DNA from: Loxodes magnus
Taxonomy: Eukaryota > Ciliophora > Karyorelictea > Loxodida > Loxodidae
NCBI GenBank assembly: GCA_946699065.1
Contig: CAMPDV010000098.1
Coordinates: forward strand, 496,001-560,000
Reading direction: 5' to 3'
Length of the DNA: 64,000 bases
The translations under genes and the position numbers were made by a program. The notes beneath the pieces are model-generated. The model did not search any database and was not told where the DNA came from. It saw nothing but the letters and a program-made list of their open reading frames with translations. Positions 1 through 12,709 of this stretch are shown piece after piece. Numbering within the stretch: the stretch's first letter is position 1; each line of letters starts with the position of its first letter.

Positions 1-1131
1 CTCCCGGAATGTCCTATTTGCTAGGATAAGCTTGCGAAGGAACTAGTGACAACTCCTTGTGGTCATGTATTTCACAATGATTGCATAAACTAGGCTATTT
101 TCCATAACTAGAAGTGTCCTTATTGTAGGAAGCAAGTATTAGTGTCGTAAGTAATTAGTCTTCATTTCAATGTGGAATCAAAGAATAAGCAAAACTTAGA
201 GTAATTAAGTGAATCTATTGGAGTTAGTAAAGAAGATGCTAAGAATATTCTAGTACTACAAGCTAAACTAGAAGCTTTGAATGAAACTAACTAGAAGCTC
301 AAAAAGCAAAATGAAGATTTGTAGGATACAACTGAGAACTTCAAAAGAACTAATTAAACGCTTCAAGAACTTTTAGAGAGTTAGAAAAGTGAATATAGTA
401 GATACAAAAATGAAAACTTTACCCTTAAAATAGAAAACGAATAAAAGACCAAGGAATTAATTAAAGTTAAGGAATTAAACTAAAATAAGTTTGAGGAAAA
501 TAGGAATTTATTACTGTAGAATAATGAATTAAGAAGAAAGCTAGCATTGCATAATAAATTGAACTAGAACGAGCAATTGAATTTTGAAAACTGAATTAAT
601 GAAATAAGGCATAACAGAAATTTCGAAGAGTAGTCTAAGATATTTTACGAAACTCTTCAAATCAAAAACTTAAAAGTAATGGAATTAGAAACAATAATAA
701 AAGAGCAGAAATAAGCAGTGGATAAAAGTACTGAAACTATTAAAAAGTAAACATATCAGATCTAAAAGCTAAATGAAAATAGCAAAGTCACCTGTCAAAA
801 TTATGAAGAAAGAATCTAGTTACTTTAAGCCTAGATAAATCAAGATGGAAAGAATGATATTCAGCAGCAAATCAAAAAGAGAAAAATAGAGATAGGGTAA
901 ATGACTAATATTTTGTAAAGTTAACCAGAATAAAAATTTCAATTCAACAATTAGCCTTAAATTTTATAGTAACAACAGAATAAGAATAGTTAAGTCATTA
1001 AAGGAAGCTAGGCATAGTTTGTACCTGGAACGAACTAGGAAAATTTCAATATTTATAACAACTTCAACGCAAATAAAAACAATCACAATAATTTTAAACT
1101 TAAAATAGGAAAGACAAATTTCAAGCTTTGA
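1..1131 (+). CDS. RING-H2 finger coiled-coil protein (TRAIP-like), 5' end missing
   Basis: Read from base 1 with TAA/TAG=Q and TGA=W, the frame is open to a TGA at 1129-1131. The visible first 42 residues form a RING-H2 finger: C4, C7, C20, H22, H25, C28, C39, C42 (C-x2-C ... CGHVFH ... CPYC). About 250 residues of heptad-rich, charged coiled coil follow, then a Q/N-rich tail. RING plus long coiled coil is the layout of TRAIP-type E3 ubiquitin ligases, and the 'CRKQV' stretch after the last cysteines fits; TRAIP itself is an inference. The start lies left of the window, probably close, because the RING is normally N-terminal in this family. One internal TGA (about 590) reads as Trp. The next gene is convergent. 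Confidence 0.8.
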
Positions 1132-1971
1132 CACTTATTTGATTATTCATTTCTTTCTGTATTTTTTATAATTGTAATATTTATTCTAAAATAATAACCA
1201 ATAACAACATAAATATCTAAATTTAAAGCTAATTAAGAAAAAGAGCTACTTTAAGAAATCTAAGCTTCTTTATATTTTAATTGAGTAGGTAGCTTTAATC
1301 GTTTATATTACCTAAACCTTCAATCTAAATTCATAAATCCACTCCCCGTTATTACTCTTTTAATAGCGAAGTCTGATTATAAGATTAAGTTATAAACCTT
1401 GTTCATTAAGTAGAGCTAAGTTAGTACTTTAGTTTCTACTATAGATAGAATTAATCAAATTAAAAAGGTTTAATAACACAGCTTAACACTAAGTTAAGCT
1501 TAAAGCATAAATGTATGCTTTGAGAGCTTAGCTTTACTTAAATACTCTAATATATAAAACTTTATTACTAAATCCTAAAGGTAAATACTAATAAGCATTA
1601 TAAACTAATTATAAAAGTGATGGAATTAGCAGATAATTTTTGATATGTTTCTTATCAAATTTGACTAAAAATAAGCACTGTAATTATAAACTATAAGTAA
1701 GATAAATGAATTAAAAGTAGTTAGATACAACAGTTCTTTATTTTAAATTAAAGCAAATAATTTTAGAATCTAAGTTCCTATACTTTTATTCTCACTGATA
1801 GCTAAATAGGAAAAATCTGTTCTATTTAAATGTTCAACTTTAAGATTAATTGATAGGTATAAAAAATATAAGCTAGAGTTTTAAGTTGAAGAATTTAAGT
1901 AGAAAGGGATGAAATTAATAGGAAGTTTAAGGGTATAGTAAGATAGTAGTATTTACATTAATGTTTAATTA
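1132..1971. other. AT-rich spacer between convergent genes
   Basis: About 840 bp between the RING gene and the 3' end of Elp3. I see no conserved protein, RNA or repeat in it, only AT-rich sequence with short direct repeats of AAGCTTAA type. Confidence 0.5.
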
Positions 1972-3594
1972 TCATTAAATGAATTTAACCATGTATGGCC
2001 CTTCTAAATGATACCCTAGCTTTGCATAATATCCTCTTGTTCCAACTCCACTTATTACTGCTATTTTAATACTTCCATGCTCTTCCTTTGCAATTCTTTC
2101 AGCTTCTTCCATTAGTAATGTTCCGTAGCCTTAATGCTAAAATTTATTAGGATCTCGAGAATGAATGGGTACTACTGATCCATATACATGCAATTCTCTA
2201 ACCATAGAAACTTTTCCTTCTAATTCGGGTAAAAAGTTCTGAGTCAATTTTCTTAATCTTAGCATACCTATTAAAATATCTTATTCAGGGTCTTCATAGC
2301 TTAAAAATGTTTCCCATCCCTCATTAGCTGCATAGTCTCTTCTTATTAATTCGACTTTGTTATGATTTATTTACTACTTTGAATGAATTTCTGTAATTCC
2401 TACTTCTCTTGTTCTTACATCTCTACATTTGAATTTTAGTTCTGCCATTCTTTTTTCAACTAGCTCTCTTAAATTTCCATAGTCAACTCCAGAACTTACA
2501 AGTGGCATTGGAATATCTCTTTGAATTCTGTAAATTCTGACCCATGGTGGTACTTATTCTAAGCATTTTGCTAATAAATCAACTAAAAAATCAGGATGAT
2601 AATTCTTATATTGCCCTTGTTACCACATCTAGTATAATCCTGTTCCTCTAATTACTAAAGTAGGATATACTTTCAATCCATCAGCTCGAAAAGCAGGATT
2701 TTAAAAGAATTCTTTGAAGCTTCATATATCTCTTTCGAATCCCATTTTAGGCAAGTCAGGCATCATATGTGCTATTACTTTAAATCCAGCTTCCTTACTA
2801 TTCTAAAAGCATTCTTTCACTGCTTCAACTGTATGACCACGATTAGTATCCCTAGCAATATCCTCAAAAATAGACTAAACGCCAATTTCAAGTCTAGTGC
2901 AACCATATTATAGCATATCTTATATCTATTTCTTCTTACAAAAGTCAGGTCGTGTTTCAATAGTAATTCCGATGCATTTTTATCTAGATTATTCAGAGTA
3001 TCTCACTGCTTCTTCTATATTTTTTGAAATATGTCCACTAAGAACATCATGCAGATTCCTAATAAAAAGGTCTCTATAATCAGGAGCAAGAGACATAAAA
3101 GTACCTCCCATAATGATATATTCTACTTTATCTGTTGAATGTCCTAGTTTCTAAAATTATAGGATTCTGTCTTTTGCTTGTATAAAACTATCATATCTTG
3201 CTCTTATCGCTCTCAAACTAGTTGGTTCATAACCAGTATAACTTTAACTTGAATATGTAAAATCACTATCAGGTCCTCCAGGACAGTAAACACAAATAGC
3301 TCCAGTAGTATATAAATGAGGACATCTGTGAGGTTTAGACATCACTGCTACAACAGCTATTCCACTTGCAGTTCTAACAGGTTTTGCTTTCAAAAGTGGT
3401 ATCAACTTATCTTTATATTCCGCAGGGATTGCGGCAATAATATCACACTTCTTAGGAACAGTTGACAAATGATACTTTCTAGACAACGAATATTTTAATT
3501 TTGAAAGGCTAACTTTCTTATTTTTTTCTATTGCTTAAAGTAAGTTTTGCACAATTTCCGAGATGCACTTAAGAGTTGAGACAGAATTATCCAT
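1972..3594 (-). CDS. ELP3: Elongator complex catalytic subunit Elp3
   Basis: A 540-aa protein, normal length for the family, intronless and ending at TGA (1972-1974) with residues KFIQ. Elp3 is the radical-SAM/acetyltransferase subunit of Elongator, which makes cm5 modifications on wobble uridines of tRNA. The radical-SAM [4Fe-4S] motif is C91-x9-C101-x2-C104 within [20 protein letters not shown]. The conserved '[12 protein letters not shown]', 'LEIGVQS', '[11 protein letters not shown]' and '[10 protein letters not shown]' blocks follow. The C-terminal GNAT domain (about residues 385-540) shows '[10 protein letters not shown]', '[16 protein letters not shown]' and '[16 protein letters not shown]'. 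The Met at 3594 gives the usual short N-terminal region. All Trp codons I checked here are TGG. Stand-alone gene, convergent with its left neighbour and divergent from the TTL-like gene. Confidence 0.97.
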
Positions 3595-4794
3595 TATTTA
3601 AAATATAGGCTTTTTAATATTAGAATATCTAACCTTCAAGTCTATTTAAATACCAGAAACTATAATACTTAGTACCACTTTTCTAACTCTATTATCTACC
3701 TAACTGTCTTATCAATATATTATATAACTGACCAATACTTATCTACCTATCTTACAAGTGCTATAATCATCTTATCATAAATATTAGCAAGTCAACCGAT
3801 AATCATTTCTAGCATCTACTGCTAATTAATTGAAATACATCCATTTAAAATGTTAGTTAAGCAGCCTATGCTTAATTAAGCTATTTAATCAGCAGTTAAT
3901 AGCCTGTGAGCATACTTTATACTATTAAATGCCAAATTAAGTAGAATCTAATATAAGCTAAACAGTAATCAGTAAATCTAGCTTTATTGTATAAACTTAT
4001 ATATAAACTACCTTATTTTGCTATATAACTGACTATAAGAATAATAAAGCAAAAAAGGTTTATCTAAGGTATATGACTTTACTATTCTTATAGAAATAGG
4101 TTAAAAGTGATCGGAAATATTATAATTGGTAACAAGGCTGGAATCTGATTATATGTAATGGAGTAGTAAACAACTAATAAAGTTATATAGATCTAACTGT
4201 ATAATTGCTTAAGCATTAATATCTACCTTTTTCTATTTTAGAAAATAAAAAGATGCTTATTATACTGCATGTGATGCAATATCGCTTATTAGCAAACATT
4301 TCTATCATTTATATCATTGGATGGTAATTTTCTGCTGATGGTCTTATTTGAACTTATATTATGTTAAAATATATCTAAATAGAGTCTTTTACTTTTAATA
4401 TGATGGACTAATTATTTGCATTGTAAAAATGAGATAAATCAAGTTTAACGCCCAGATTTTAATTAGAGCGGTAAAGTAAATAGTTGGAAGTAAATAATTA
4501 TGAAAGTTAAGTACAGTCAGTTATAATGATAAAAGCATGAGAGTCAAAATAAAAGAGAATTAAAAGGTAAGCTTTGCCAGTTATCAATCTCTTTTGCTAA
4601 GTAAAGCTAAATTCCGAGCATCTAGATAAAACTAAAAACTCTTAAAGCAGGAGCTTCTAAAATAATATAACAGTTATAACTGATAGAAGATGATAGGAGT
4701 AATAAATAGCTTGCTAAGGTTTAAAAGTAAAAGGTAGCAAATTACTGTTTTAGGATGTTAAAATATTATTTTCTGCTATGTTTTATAAATTAAA
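3595..4794. other. intergenic region between divergent genes
   Basis: 1.2 kb of AT-rich sequence between the starts of Elp3 (-) and the TTL-like gene (+). It must hold both promoters. I recognise no motif or conserved ORF. Confidence 0.5.
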
Positions 4795-6460
4795 ATGGGG
4801 AAAAAGGTAATCATCTTACTAGCAATCTCAGTCGCCTTTATTATTGCATTTTCCTTATTAATGTTTACTAATTCATAGTAACAATAGTAAAGCAGTCTCT
4901 TTGATATTTAGATGCATTAATAGAGATAATAAATATGAAACAAGTTTAAAAATAACTCAAAGTCTAAGGCCTGAAAAAAGCCTAAAATGATAATATCTTA
5001 AGAAAGTGAAGAGAATAAGAAACCTAAATAAACTAAATCTTGGAATAAGGAAAATTAAATGATTAAAATGGCTTCTTTTAGAAAGAGCAACCCATCTGGC
5101 TATAGAGGAATCACGAAGTTTCTCGATTTTGAGTAGGACTATTGCTAAAAGGTGCACTATTTTAGATAGCAAAATCCTATAAAAGTTAACAAAAGCTCTT
5201 TACTGCCCATTAAAGAACAGTAAATAATTTTAACAGACTATCATAAGAATATTCCAGGCTAAGTATTTAAGAACTATCAGAATATTTTTGAATAGATGAA
5301 AGCTTATGGAGAAAGCAGAATCAAAGAATAAACTGAAGAAAAGCAAGATTTATTAGCATTACCCCCTGATGTTCTTTTCTTCTTTCCAAATGGAAAATAT
5401 AGAACTGATTTATGGATTGAAAATAAAACATATGCATGTAGATGGTAAAGAGCTGAAAAAAGCTTAACTGGAGGCGGTTTAACTTCAAAAATGAACGTAA
5501 AGTCAATGGTTTAAAATTATGAAAATTAGCTATCTTGAATAAAAAAATCGCATTGCTTTGACAAAGATAAATATACACCAGAACAATACAAATTAGAGAA
5601 CAAAGAAGACTGTTTATCTTTTTTCTAAAAAATGGCTGATAAATAATAAGAAGACTTTAATTTGGTTTAATGAATGCTCAAAGGAGAAGGACATCGTGGA
5701 GAAAAAATATAAATTCTGGACTGAAACTTATTTAACTAACTAAGTAAAAACTATAGTAATGGAAAATTATGTGGCAAGATACATGGAAAATACTCATTGG
5801 CCTAAAAATATATTCATAATCCTAAGTTGCTTTAAGGACACAAATTTGATATGAGAGTTTATTTATAAATTGCAAATAGAGAACCTTTGATTGCTCTATA
5901 TTATCCTGGATATATAAGATTGGGGATTACTAAATATAGTCAAAAATCTTAAGATGTAAGGATTATTTTAATTTATGTAGTTGTGAACACATCTCACACA
6001 TTAGCCTTTGAACAAAACAGGATATAATTTGACTGAAACAGACTGGACCTTTGAAGAACTAATATAGAAATTCACAGTTTATACTAGAGAGGAATGAAAC
6101 TAAATTGACAGGTAAATAATGCAAAAGCTACTTCATCTTGTTTTAATGAATAACAAGAACTTAAAGAAAGTTCAGAACACCACATTCGCTATATATGGAA
6201 TAGACTTTGTTTTAGATGACTCTGATAATATTTGGTTTATCGAAAGTAATGCAGGACCAAGTATTAAGACAGATAAGCCAGGGAAGTTTTAGCTTTAATA
6301 CTCAATGTTTTCATAAATGGTTGATATTTAGTTTATCCTACTAGCAGAATAGAGAATAGACAGATATTTATAGACGAGTTAATGGAAACTTCTCTATGAT
6401 GAAACTAAAGAAGGAAGTCAAAGATATGGAGGGTTGTTTACCGAGGACTGTTTCATTTGA
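4795..6460 (+). CDS. tubulin-tyrosine-ligase-like (TTLL) protein with N-terminal membrane anchor
   Basis: A 546-aa protein in two exons (4795-5955, 5981-6460). TTLL enzymes are ATP-grasp ligases that add Tyr, Glu or Gly to protein tails. The core is clear: 'GHKFDMRVYLQIAN', 'YPGYIRLG', then 'THLTHQPLNKTG' (family HLTN...NK motif), 'YGIDFVLDDSDNIWFIESNAG' type ATP/Mg site and a basic tail. The HLT motif only forms after removal of a 25-nt GT-AG intron. Residues 5-28 are a strong hydrophobic helix after MGKK, a signal peptide or signal anchor, which is unusual because most TTLLs are cytosolic. I end the gene at TGA 6458-6460; reading it as Trp would add about 65 weakly convincing residues. Trp near the proposed end is written TGG. 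Whether it modifies tubulin or a lumenal protein cannot be told. Confidence 0.9.
5956..5980 (+). other. 25-nt spliceosomal intron in the TTLL gene
   Basis: Starts GTAAG and ends TGTAG. Its removal joins two frames and creates the conserved 'DLWTHLT' stretch. Without splicing the TTL motif is broken. Confidence 0.85.
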
Positions 6461-7307
6461 TCTTTAATTTAACATTTAAACTTTAGCAAAACTTTACCTT
6501 CTAGAATTTAACTAAATCTCTTTTCTAAATTCTTCAATTTACAAGCTATTCTAGTTTAATAGCAAGCATATCTCTATAGCTTTAAGTCTAAGATTAAATA
6601 AACAAATTAAAGGTAGTTTAGAAGAGAAAGTTAAAATAATGTAATAGTACAGTGAAAGGTATTAAATAAAGGAAGAAGGACTTATTATATGAATAGAAAC
6701 ACTATTTTAGCTATTTGCTTATCAAAGGATATTAGATATAGATTGTCAAATTAAACTTATATATAATAAGATACATCTATTGCTTTAACTAAAGCTTTTA
6801 GCAAGTATTAATGCTCTTATTGATCATAAAAATAATAAGGGGATTGGCTAAACTTTATTAAATATAAACAAATCATTGTATAGGTAGCTCTAGCTACTAA
6901 GTATAAAGAGCTTACTTATTTTCCTTGTAATCTTTATATTTAAAGTTCTAAAAAGGAGTAGAAAGAGAGGATATGAAGCTGATAATAAAGCTATTTTTGT
7001 AAATTGTATCTCTAAAATATAAAGAAAGCTTAGCAATTTAGATTAAAAATTCAAAATAAATTAGAAGCTAATCAGTTAGTTAACTTCATGAGATTAGTCT
7101 TAGATATATAAATATTTAAATTAGCTCAGTTCTATTTGAGTGCTAACTTAAAAAGAAGGGAATATAAATAAAAGAAGAGTCTTAGCTAGGGATATCTAAG
7201 AATAAAAAAGATAAAAAGGAGAAGGTTTAATGGGATATATTGAAAAGGTAATTAAACCTAGAATTAAAATAACAATGATAAACTTAATATAGTTTAAGTT
7301 AATAAAA
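6461..7307. other. intergenic, no feature seen
   Basis: About 850 bp of AT-rich DNA between two plus-strand genes. No gene, RNA or repeat recognised. Confidence 0.45.
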
Positions 7308-8771
7308 ATGGGAATAGCAAAATGCTTTTAAGAATGCTCAAATGAATAGCTTTCTTCTAAAAATATGCAGAAGTAAGATAAATTTTTAAATTAAGATAAG
7401 AAATAAGAAAGTAAAGGATCTAAAACTACAACAGAAAATAACTAGCAGGTATAGGAATAAGAGCTAATTAGATAAATCAAAGATTTAGGATCCACTTTTC
7501 TTTTTGCTAGTGGAGTTGAGTAATTAGGTTAAAACTAGTATGGAGAGGCGCTTAAAACCTTTCAAACTATTTAACAGCTCCATCCAGATTTTGAAAACTC
7601 TGAAGTATTAGCTATTTAATAAAGATTGTTTGGACAAATTCAAGCAAGAACTAAAATAGTATGCGAAGCAGCTAAAAGTTTGATTTAAAACTTTCATTAA
7701 GGAAACGATAGAGGTTGCATAGCAACTTTTGCAAATAAGCTTAATATAGAATAGAATTTCACCAATTAAATGGACTCTCTTACTTAGACATTAGATAAAA
7801 TAAACGTTAGTTAAACTCTTTCTTCTAACTTATTAGAAGTAATAAAAGAAGTAGTCGAGTTTTTCAGCTAGTATGGGTAATAGTAGAGACCTTGGCTGCT
7901 AATTATTTTTAGTGATGGTACTTTGAATTAGGAGTAATTTAAGGCATCAAAGGAAATAAAAGATCTGTTGAAAACAAAATTCCATACAGGGTATGATAAA
8001 TTTGCTTATATTCTGGCGCCAGGAGATTCTTAAGTGAAATAGCAATTATAATCCCTAGACGATTTCAAAAACGAAATTAACGTGATGTATATTGAGCAAA
8101 TTGATCAAATTATGCAAGGTTTCTAGCAAGTAGCTTGAAATGTCATAAATTAGATAAATGGAATTTCAAGCGCATCTTGAAAGTAATCTAAAACTATAAC
8201 ATGATAAAACATATTCAAAAACAAAGTTTTGTGTACTCAACCCATTGATTACTTTATACTCATTGACACGAGTGGATTTACTGGTGATTCTAAAGTTTAA
8301 AATGAGAATAAAGATTTGAAAGAAAAATAAAAATGATACGATGGTGACATTAAAATAGAACTAAGAAATTTTATTTAAATATATCCTTAATACTCTCGGT
8401 TATACACATTAAGTTAAAGTAATTTGCATTACTATTCCATAAATCAGTTTCAGAATGAAACAAAGAGTTCCTTGTATTATATAAAAATGAATGGTATCTC
8501 TTGAATATGTTATTTAATATAGCAGATCTTATTTAAATCAAATGAATTGTTATTATCTTTTTTAATATGCTTACTTTAAGCTATCTTGCTTTATAGATAA
8601 TATCTTTAAAGATTTTATAAATAGTCAAAAAATGCTAATGTATATTACTTTTAAATACATGTTACTTATGAATTATAAGTCTTACAAATAAAATTGTGGA
8701 TTCAAGGACTTACATGGTAAGAGTAAATTCTGTTTCATAAGATTTCTAAATTAATTGATTTAAAGTTATGA
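7308..8771 (+). CDS. vWA-domain protein with N-terminal dual-acylation motif
   Basis: Open from ATG 7308 to TGA 8769-8771 (487 aa). It begins MGIAKCF: Gly2 plus Cys6 is a typical N-myristoylation/palmitoylation signal, so membrane attachment is likely. A charged Q-rich linker is followed by a von Willebrand A-like fold: 'RGCIATFANKLN', 'LTQTLDKI', 'PWLLIIFSDGTLNQEQF', 'AYILAPGDS'. The first MIDAS strand (DxSxS) is not recognisable in this domain. A second start of such a fold, 'DYFILIDTSGF', follows around 8250. The C-terminal part from about 8300 is AT-driven and could be mis-modelled or hold an intron. Internal TGAs read as Trp; the last Trp before the stop is TGG. Copine-like or other cytosolic vWA adaptor is possible; no specific function is claimed. 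Confidence 0.65.
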
Positions 8772-10918
8772 AAACTAAATGCCTATCACAATAAGCAGAA
8801 TCTTTTTGCTTTATTTGCTTCATTTTTCTTACAAAATTTATTTCTTTAACTCATCAGGGATTTTATTATAAAGCCTAAGATCATATTTCCCTTACTTTAA
8901 TTACTTCTTTACAGTCTAAATATCATAAAATAAAATTACCCCTAATTGTCTGGCAAGACTAAATAAACTTAATATTAAGAATTAATTAAGACCTAAGTTT
9001 AATTTAACTCTGATGCTGTTTTTAAGGATAGTTTTGTTAAAGATTATTAAAAATTAAATTAACCCAAATTATTTAGAATTAGGTATATGTTAGAATATGC
9101 TAACTTTACTAAGCTTTTCTAATGCTACAATTTATTATTTTCTTCCCTATTTAGAATCTTTCTTGTTCTAAGAGTTTCTAATTTTTAGAGTTTAATTCTT
9201 TTATCCCACTACCAAACTAATTATTATCCCTTCTTTTCTTTATATCATCAGACAAAGAAACTAAATAGCAAAAGTGTTTGAGAAGTTTTTTTAAAATCCA
9301 TATAATTGGTGTTAAAAGGTAACTTTTATAGCTAAAAATTAGGTATTTCTATATATTACAGGGGAATAGATATCTTATTTAAGAATATGAAGAAACCATA
9401 TAGATAGATAATTTCTTATAGATAGACTTATATGCTTGAACGTAAACATCAGTATTATACAGTTAAAGCATTAAAAACCAAATATAGACATAATTTTCTA
9501 TACAGAGCTTAATTTTTAACTTAGTGTTTTTTTAGTATAATATAGTATTTCAACTAAGATGCTTAATAAGTTTACTACTTTAAGCTTAAAGTCTATCTTT
9601 ATGAGAAATAAGATTAATCTTTACATTTTTATTATAGTGATATAAATTAAGGAATTGATAGCTTCTTATTTCTTCTCTTTCTATTTTCACTTAATATAAG
9701 AGACTTATTATAAAAGATTTAAATAGCGAAGATTTATTTGGTTATATCTTAAAACCTATACAGTGCTTTAAATAATCTGCTGGTATCTTTATTTAAGTAT
9801 TTAAAAACTCTCTTTATCTTTAGCCATCTTTTTAACCTTAACTTTATTAAGATTTCTTGATTCTAGTATACTTCTTAGTTTTAATTGGCAAGCTTCAGAA
9901 GTTTTTAAGAGTTAAAAAAAGATTAGAACTGAAATCTTATTCCCTAACTATCATATTTTTTAGCTTCCTTTCAACTGATAAAATCATTACTAGGATAGCT
10001 TGTTAATTTATTGTACTTATAATTGAATTCTCAATCTCCGCCATATTACTTTTAATAAGAGATTTAATATGCTAGATGCTTTGCATCACCTCTATTCAAG
10101 AATATCCATTAAATTAAAAAGATGAATAAGTAGCTCAAAGTAATGACTAGCGTTAGTTAATTTAAGTATATTAAGATTAATAATTATTTAATGATATATA
10201 TAAAGAATAGAACTTAAAGGCAAAAAAGGCTTCTTTTTAGATACTAAGATTTTTCTTCTTGTCATATCTAACTAAGTTTTAGATTCAAATTTTAGCTTTT
10301 TCTCTTTAAATTTAAGCCTTATACTTAATTTTTATATAGAGCGAAAAATCAGAAAACAGGAATTAAGATAAGCCTTAATATTATAAAATAATTACTTACC
10401 TAAGTTTGATGATATGAATAATGAAAGTTAGCATTTTAGGTCTGTTTTAGATATAAAGCACAAGCTTAATCTTTCTATTAATGTTATAAGATTGATCAAT
10501 CTTTCTGTTAAAAATTTTACTTGCTTAATTACTACAAATGAATGAAGTAGTAAAATGCTTTATAAAAATGAAGATCGTATTCTACAAAGGGTACTTATTT
10601 GGATTGTATATCATGTAAAATATTTAAAAAGATCAGCATAGAAAATAGCATACTATTAGATAAAATTTTGAGCTTAAATATCTCCTTTAAACTAAAATCA
10701 ATATGAAAATAACTAAAATTAACACAAGTTATTTACTTTTACCGTTATAATTTTGACTAACTAATTTTAACTTAATTACTACTATATGAATTACTATTCA
10801 ACGTTATTTAGTTTAACTAGGAAGAGAAAAAAAGTTATATAGGTGAAGAAGAATGTTAAAGCATACTTAAGTAATAATATTATTTAATTTAGTTTTTGCT
10901 GTTTATAATTTACAAAGA
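8772..10918. other. gene-poor spacer
   Basis: About 2.1 kb of very AT-rich sequence. Reading frames are long only because two stop codons are sense here. I found no conserved motif on either strand, and no tRNA or repeat. Confidence 0.4.
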
Positions 10919-12709
10919 TCAGCTCACGTTGTTACCAAACTGTTCTATGGAGTTTTTAAGAAGTGTTATTTATTATTCCAACATCTCTTCACTTTACTTC
11001 TGCTATAGGAATTCAAAGTTTTATTTAAACCTAATTTTAAATTTTTCTCTCATAGAAATTTAAGTAACTTGCTTGCAATCTTAGTATAAAGCGTGGTTTA
11101 TTTGAGAGCTTAAGACTGGAGGCTTGAGAATTTCAATTTAACTTTTGATTTAGTTTGTAATTTTAGTTCTTCCAGAAGGTGCAGCAATAACAGTTTTTGC
11201 AAGTGTTTTAGAATTATCTGCAGTATCCTATATTGAACCTTGCATTTGAATCTAATCTTGTAGTTTTTCTTTTTAATTATAGCTTTCGTTAGTCTTTATC
11301 GTTTCATTTTGCTAGTTTTTTTCAGAAGAAGAAAACTCTTTAGATGATTGAAAAGAGACAGCATTTTCTTCTTAAGAAGTTTCTGGAGACTAGTTATAGT
11401 TATCTTTATCGTTATCTTCCTCTTTTTGTTCTTCAAATTCTATTAATTACATATTGCTGTTATCCTAATCTTCCTTAGTAGCTGGTAATAATAATAATCT
11501 TACCTATTTACTTGACACTTAAAATCTCCGAGTGATCTACTTCTACTACATGCTCACCTTTATGAGTTTTTAACATGATCACGGCATTTTCTTATACCAT
11601 GTGATCCTTTAAATATTAAGTTTCTCTTTCTTGTCTTAATCTTTTTAAACTAGAGGGAGCTAATTCTTATACTGATAAATTGCATAAAGTAGATGGACTT
11701 AGTTGACCTAATGCAACTTAAGCTCTTAGCTCTGTATTTTTGGGATCACTCAAATTAGCATGTAAAGCCCTGCATTTTTTCATATACAGTTAGTCAGTTT
11801 TATCATTATGTTAGATATAGACATTGCTTTCAATTTCCATAGCAAGGTCTCTAGCAGAGGTAGTCTATTATATTAAACCCTGCTAATCATTTACTTTTAT
11901 CTCTTCTATTGCAAGTTCTAAGGACATTTGAAAATTATCAATAATTTACTATCTTTTAAGTCCTTCTTTAGAGGAAGTACTTCTAAACATTTCTCTCTAT
12001 CTAGTTAGCGCGTTATCAATATCTTCCAGTCTTTTGGATGCTTCTTCACTTAATTCGTATTTCTAGTATTTATTCTATTCCTTCTTGCTTTAATTTGCTG
12101 AGCTGGCTTTTTAAAGAGATGTGATATAATTACCTGAACTGTTCAGTTTTCTTTTTTTAGTAATTTATTCTCCTATTTCATTACCGCAGTTGCAATGATC
12201 CTTCTTCATGAGGTTTAGACAGTCAATATGAAATGCGAAGCTACATTTTTCGCAGTTAACAGTTTTTATATCAGGGTTAAATGGTTACTTACAAAAGCAT
12301 ATTAAAGGGATTGTAGGACTAAACTTACCACTACTTATCTCATACTATTACCTTCAAACAAATGTATTCTCTAAATCCTTTTCCTAATCTTGTAGTCTCA
12401 AGTCTTGATAAGTTGGAGTATCAACAACTCTACAAAGGGAAATAACCTCAGACTTCAAAAAGTTCTTCTGCTGTGGAGGATCTGTCTTGTATACTTCGTT
12501 TTTTGCGTTATAAGCATGTCTACCAACTAAATACCATTAAAAATTAAAAAGTTAATTAAAACAAAAAACGTACGTTGAGTGTCTTCTGGATAAAAGAAAA
12601 CCTTTACTCGTATGGAGTCATTTGAAACTTCTATGACTTCACCTACGATAGGTTTTCCTGTGGGATTTTAAACTAAAACAAACTCTCCTAAATGATATTG
12701 ATTTTCCAT
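10919..12709 (-). CDS. BAH-PHD-TFS2M chromatin/transcription protein
   Basis: A 573-aa protein in three exons (12709-12574, 12526-11504, 11481-10919), ending at TGA. An N-terminal BAH domain (about 5-110; 'YHLGEFVLV...GEVIEV', 'FFYPEDTQLGRHAYNAKNEVY') is followed by a PHD finger: C122, C124, C137, C140, H145, C148, C157, C159. A TFIIS central domain (TFS2M, about 237-355: 'SARDLAMEIESNVY', 'KKCRALHANLSDPKN', 'LRAQVALGQLSP') comes next, then an acidic S/Q-rich linker and a charged tail. BAH and PHD modules usually read nucleosomal marks, and TFS2M binds RNA polymerase II, so a role coupling histone marks to transcription is likely. BAH-PHD and PHD-TFS2M proteins are known in plants and other eukaryotes. 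Both introns (47 and 22 nt) are needed to keep frame. Confidence 0.9.
11482..11503 (-). other. 22-nt intron in the BAH-PHD gene
   Basis: On the minus strand it starts GTAAG and ends ACCAG. It switches into the acidic 'ATKEDQDNSN' frame; the unspliced frame becomes Arg/Gln-rich nonsense. Confidence 0.8.
12527..12573 (-). other. 47-nt intron in the BAH-PHD gene
   Basis: On the minus strand it starts GTACG and ends TTTAG. Splicing yields 'PEDTQLGRHAYNAKNE', a normal BAH sequence. Confidence 0.8.
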
